Positions 5,512 to 6,582 of a stretch of 6,582 nucleotides of DNA are shown here, piece by piece. The position numbers and the translations under genes were made by a program. This stretch comes from Armatimonadota bacterium (lineage in GTDB: Bacteria > Armatimonadota > Zipacnadia > Zipacnadales > FEN-943), in assembly GCA_026419655.1 (NCBI GenBank), contig JANZZA010000363.1:1-6582 (forward strand), given 5' to 3'. Position 1 is the stretch's first letter, and every line of letters starts with the position of its first letter. Under the pieces are notes generated by a model, which was not told the DNA's origin, searched no databases, and saw nothing but the letters and a program-made list of their open reading frames with translations.

Positions 5512-6582
5512 CCTCTGTCCCTTCCCATGGCTGCCCTGGGCGCAAAAAGCTCCGCCACAAGCAATTCGGCCACGGCCTCAGCAGGCAAGCGCCGCTCCAC
5601 CTGCCCCTTAAGCGTCAGGTCGGCGACATACACGCGGCTGAGGGCAGTGATAATCTCGACCTCGCTATGTCGGCGGGCCTGGTTGACCAGCTTCCGCGCC
5701 AGCCAATCCTTGCCACTCACTGCCACAACGATGTTTGGGTCAGCCGGGAATTTTCCAACAAATTCCTCTGGCACCTCGTGCAGCTTGCCCGGGTCATAGC
5801 CTGCAGAGACAAGGACTTTCGCCTGCCAAAGTAGCCGCAGATGACGGGCCAGAACATAAAGAAAATGGACAGCAGCATCCTCGGCGTTGGTGGGCGGCAA
5901 AAATTCGCGCACCAGCCGCACAGCCACATCCGTTTTGCCATCGGCAAGGGCATCGGTCAGAGCAAAAACACTGCCTTCCGCCGTGGGAGTGACCAACGCC
6001 CGCACTGCTGCCAGGCCAATCCTGCCGCCCGCCCCCACGTAGGTCGCCAGCTTCTCCAGCTCCGACGCCACCCTGTCCTGGTCAGATCCAACCCGCTCAA
6101 GCAGCTCCTCGGTAGCCTCCCCGGCAATGGTGACACCTAGCCCCTTCGCCCGCTCCTCGACCCATGGACGCATCTTCCAGGCCACCGGAGCCACGCGGCG
6201 CAAGACCTGGCCGTGACGCTCGATGAAGTCCATGAGGTCAGCTAGTAAGGGCGTCCTCGACGTAGCCTGCTCGCCGGCGACGGTCAGCACAACGAAGGTA
6301 GAGGACGGCAAGGAGCGCAACATGGCCAGAACCTCACGCTGCTGCGCAGTCGTCCAATCGCTGGCCTGACTGACAACGATTACGCGCTGCTCAGCAAGCA
6401 ACGAAAAGCCCGTCAGGTGAAGTTGAAGGGCCTCGGGCGGCGTGGACAGGGCATCCAGCCGGACAACAGCAAAGGGGTCGGCTGCCGGACCCACAACTGC
6501 TCGCACCAGTTCTGCCACCAGCTCCCGCACCTCAAGAGCCGAAGGCGCCAGCACTGCCGTAACTTGGGCTGGTTGGGTGACC
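5508..6582 (-). CDS. holA: DNA polymerase III subunit delta, 5' end cut by window edge
   Basis: HolA is the clamp-loader subunit that opens the beta sliding clamp at the replication fork. It acts in the cytoplasm as part of the delta/delta-prime/tau(gamma) complex. The frame is open from the right edge to TGA (5508-5510), giving about 357 visible residues. Family features visible in order: an N-terminal domain without Walker motifs (FAVVRLDA, then FSLLAEQRVIVVSQAS and STFVVLTVAGE); the MRPWVEERAKGLGVTI segment; the signature EELLERVGSDQDRVASELEKLATY; VFALTDALADGKTDVAVRL; and a C-terminal helical collar ending with RVYVADLTLKGQ, which matches the usual 'aD..lK.g' motif. Family members are about 330-350 residues. 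A GTG at 6554 could start a 348-residue form, but the usual first strand aligns with QVTAVLAPS upstream of it, so the true start is probably just outside the window. The stop codon overlaps the start of the 29-residue peptide frame. Confidence 0.9.
   Translation of the reverse strand, partial: VTQPAQVTAVLAPSALEVRELVAELVRAVVGPAADPFAVVRLDALSTPPEALQLHLTGFSLLAEQRVIVVSQASDWTTAQQREVLAMLRSLPSSTFVVLTVAGEQATSRTPLLADLMDFIERHGQVLRRVAPVAWKMRPWVEERAKGLGVTIAGEATEELLERVGSDQDRVASELEKLATYVGAGGRIGLAAVRALVTPTAEGSVFALTDALADGKTDVAVRLVREFLPPTNAEDAAVHFLYVLARHLRLLWQAKVLVSAGYDPGKLHEVPEEFVGKFPADPNIVVAVSGKDWLARKLVNQARRHSEVEIITALSRVYVADLTLKGQVERRLPAEAVAELLVAELFAPRAAMGRDRG

Overview
The window is bacterial. Genes are dense, codon use is GC-rich with G/C-heavy third positions, and purine-rich Shine-Dalgarno-like sequences precede several starts. 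The one clear housekeeping gene, holA (DNA polymerase III delta subunit), makes this look like a chromosomal segment. Lineage cannot be fixed from the sequence alone. A GC-rich, possibly Clostridia-type or thermophilic bacterium would fit, but that is inference.

Layout. Positions 1-178 hold a candidate sigma-70-type promoter with two small palindromes. It is followed on the plus strand (179-793) by a 204-residue protein that fuses an excisionase/MerR-type DNA-binding helix-turn-helix to a redox-active thioredoxin-fold domain with a CKRC motif. This looks like a thiol- or metal-responsive regulator. A mostly empty spacer (794-1360) follows. It contains a weak terminator-like hairpin and two tiny overlapping reading frames with good ribosome-binding-site spacing but no recognisable product.

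The rest is on the minus strand and reads leftward from the right edge: holA (5' end cut by the window edge), then a 29-residue single-membrane-span peptide frame that overlaps the holA stop by ATGA, then a very large (about 1,318 aa) P-loop ATPase ending at 1361. The ATPase has a textbook Walker A (GPTGVGKT), a Walker B-like VFWLVDDL and a late CPSC pair. Its size and motif order resemble the BrxC/PglY-type ATPases of BREX phage-defence systems and DUF6079-like proteins. No BREX partner (methylase, PglZ phosphatase, BrxL) lies in the window, so a defence role is only inferred.

how the parts relate: holA, the small membrane peptide and the giant ATPase share a strand and are closely spaced, so they may be co-transcribed. 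The regulator gene converges on them from the other side and is probably an independent unit. The two items most worth following are the HTH-thioredoxin fusion and the solitary BREX-like ATPase downstream of a replisome gene.
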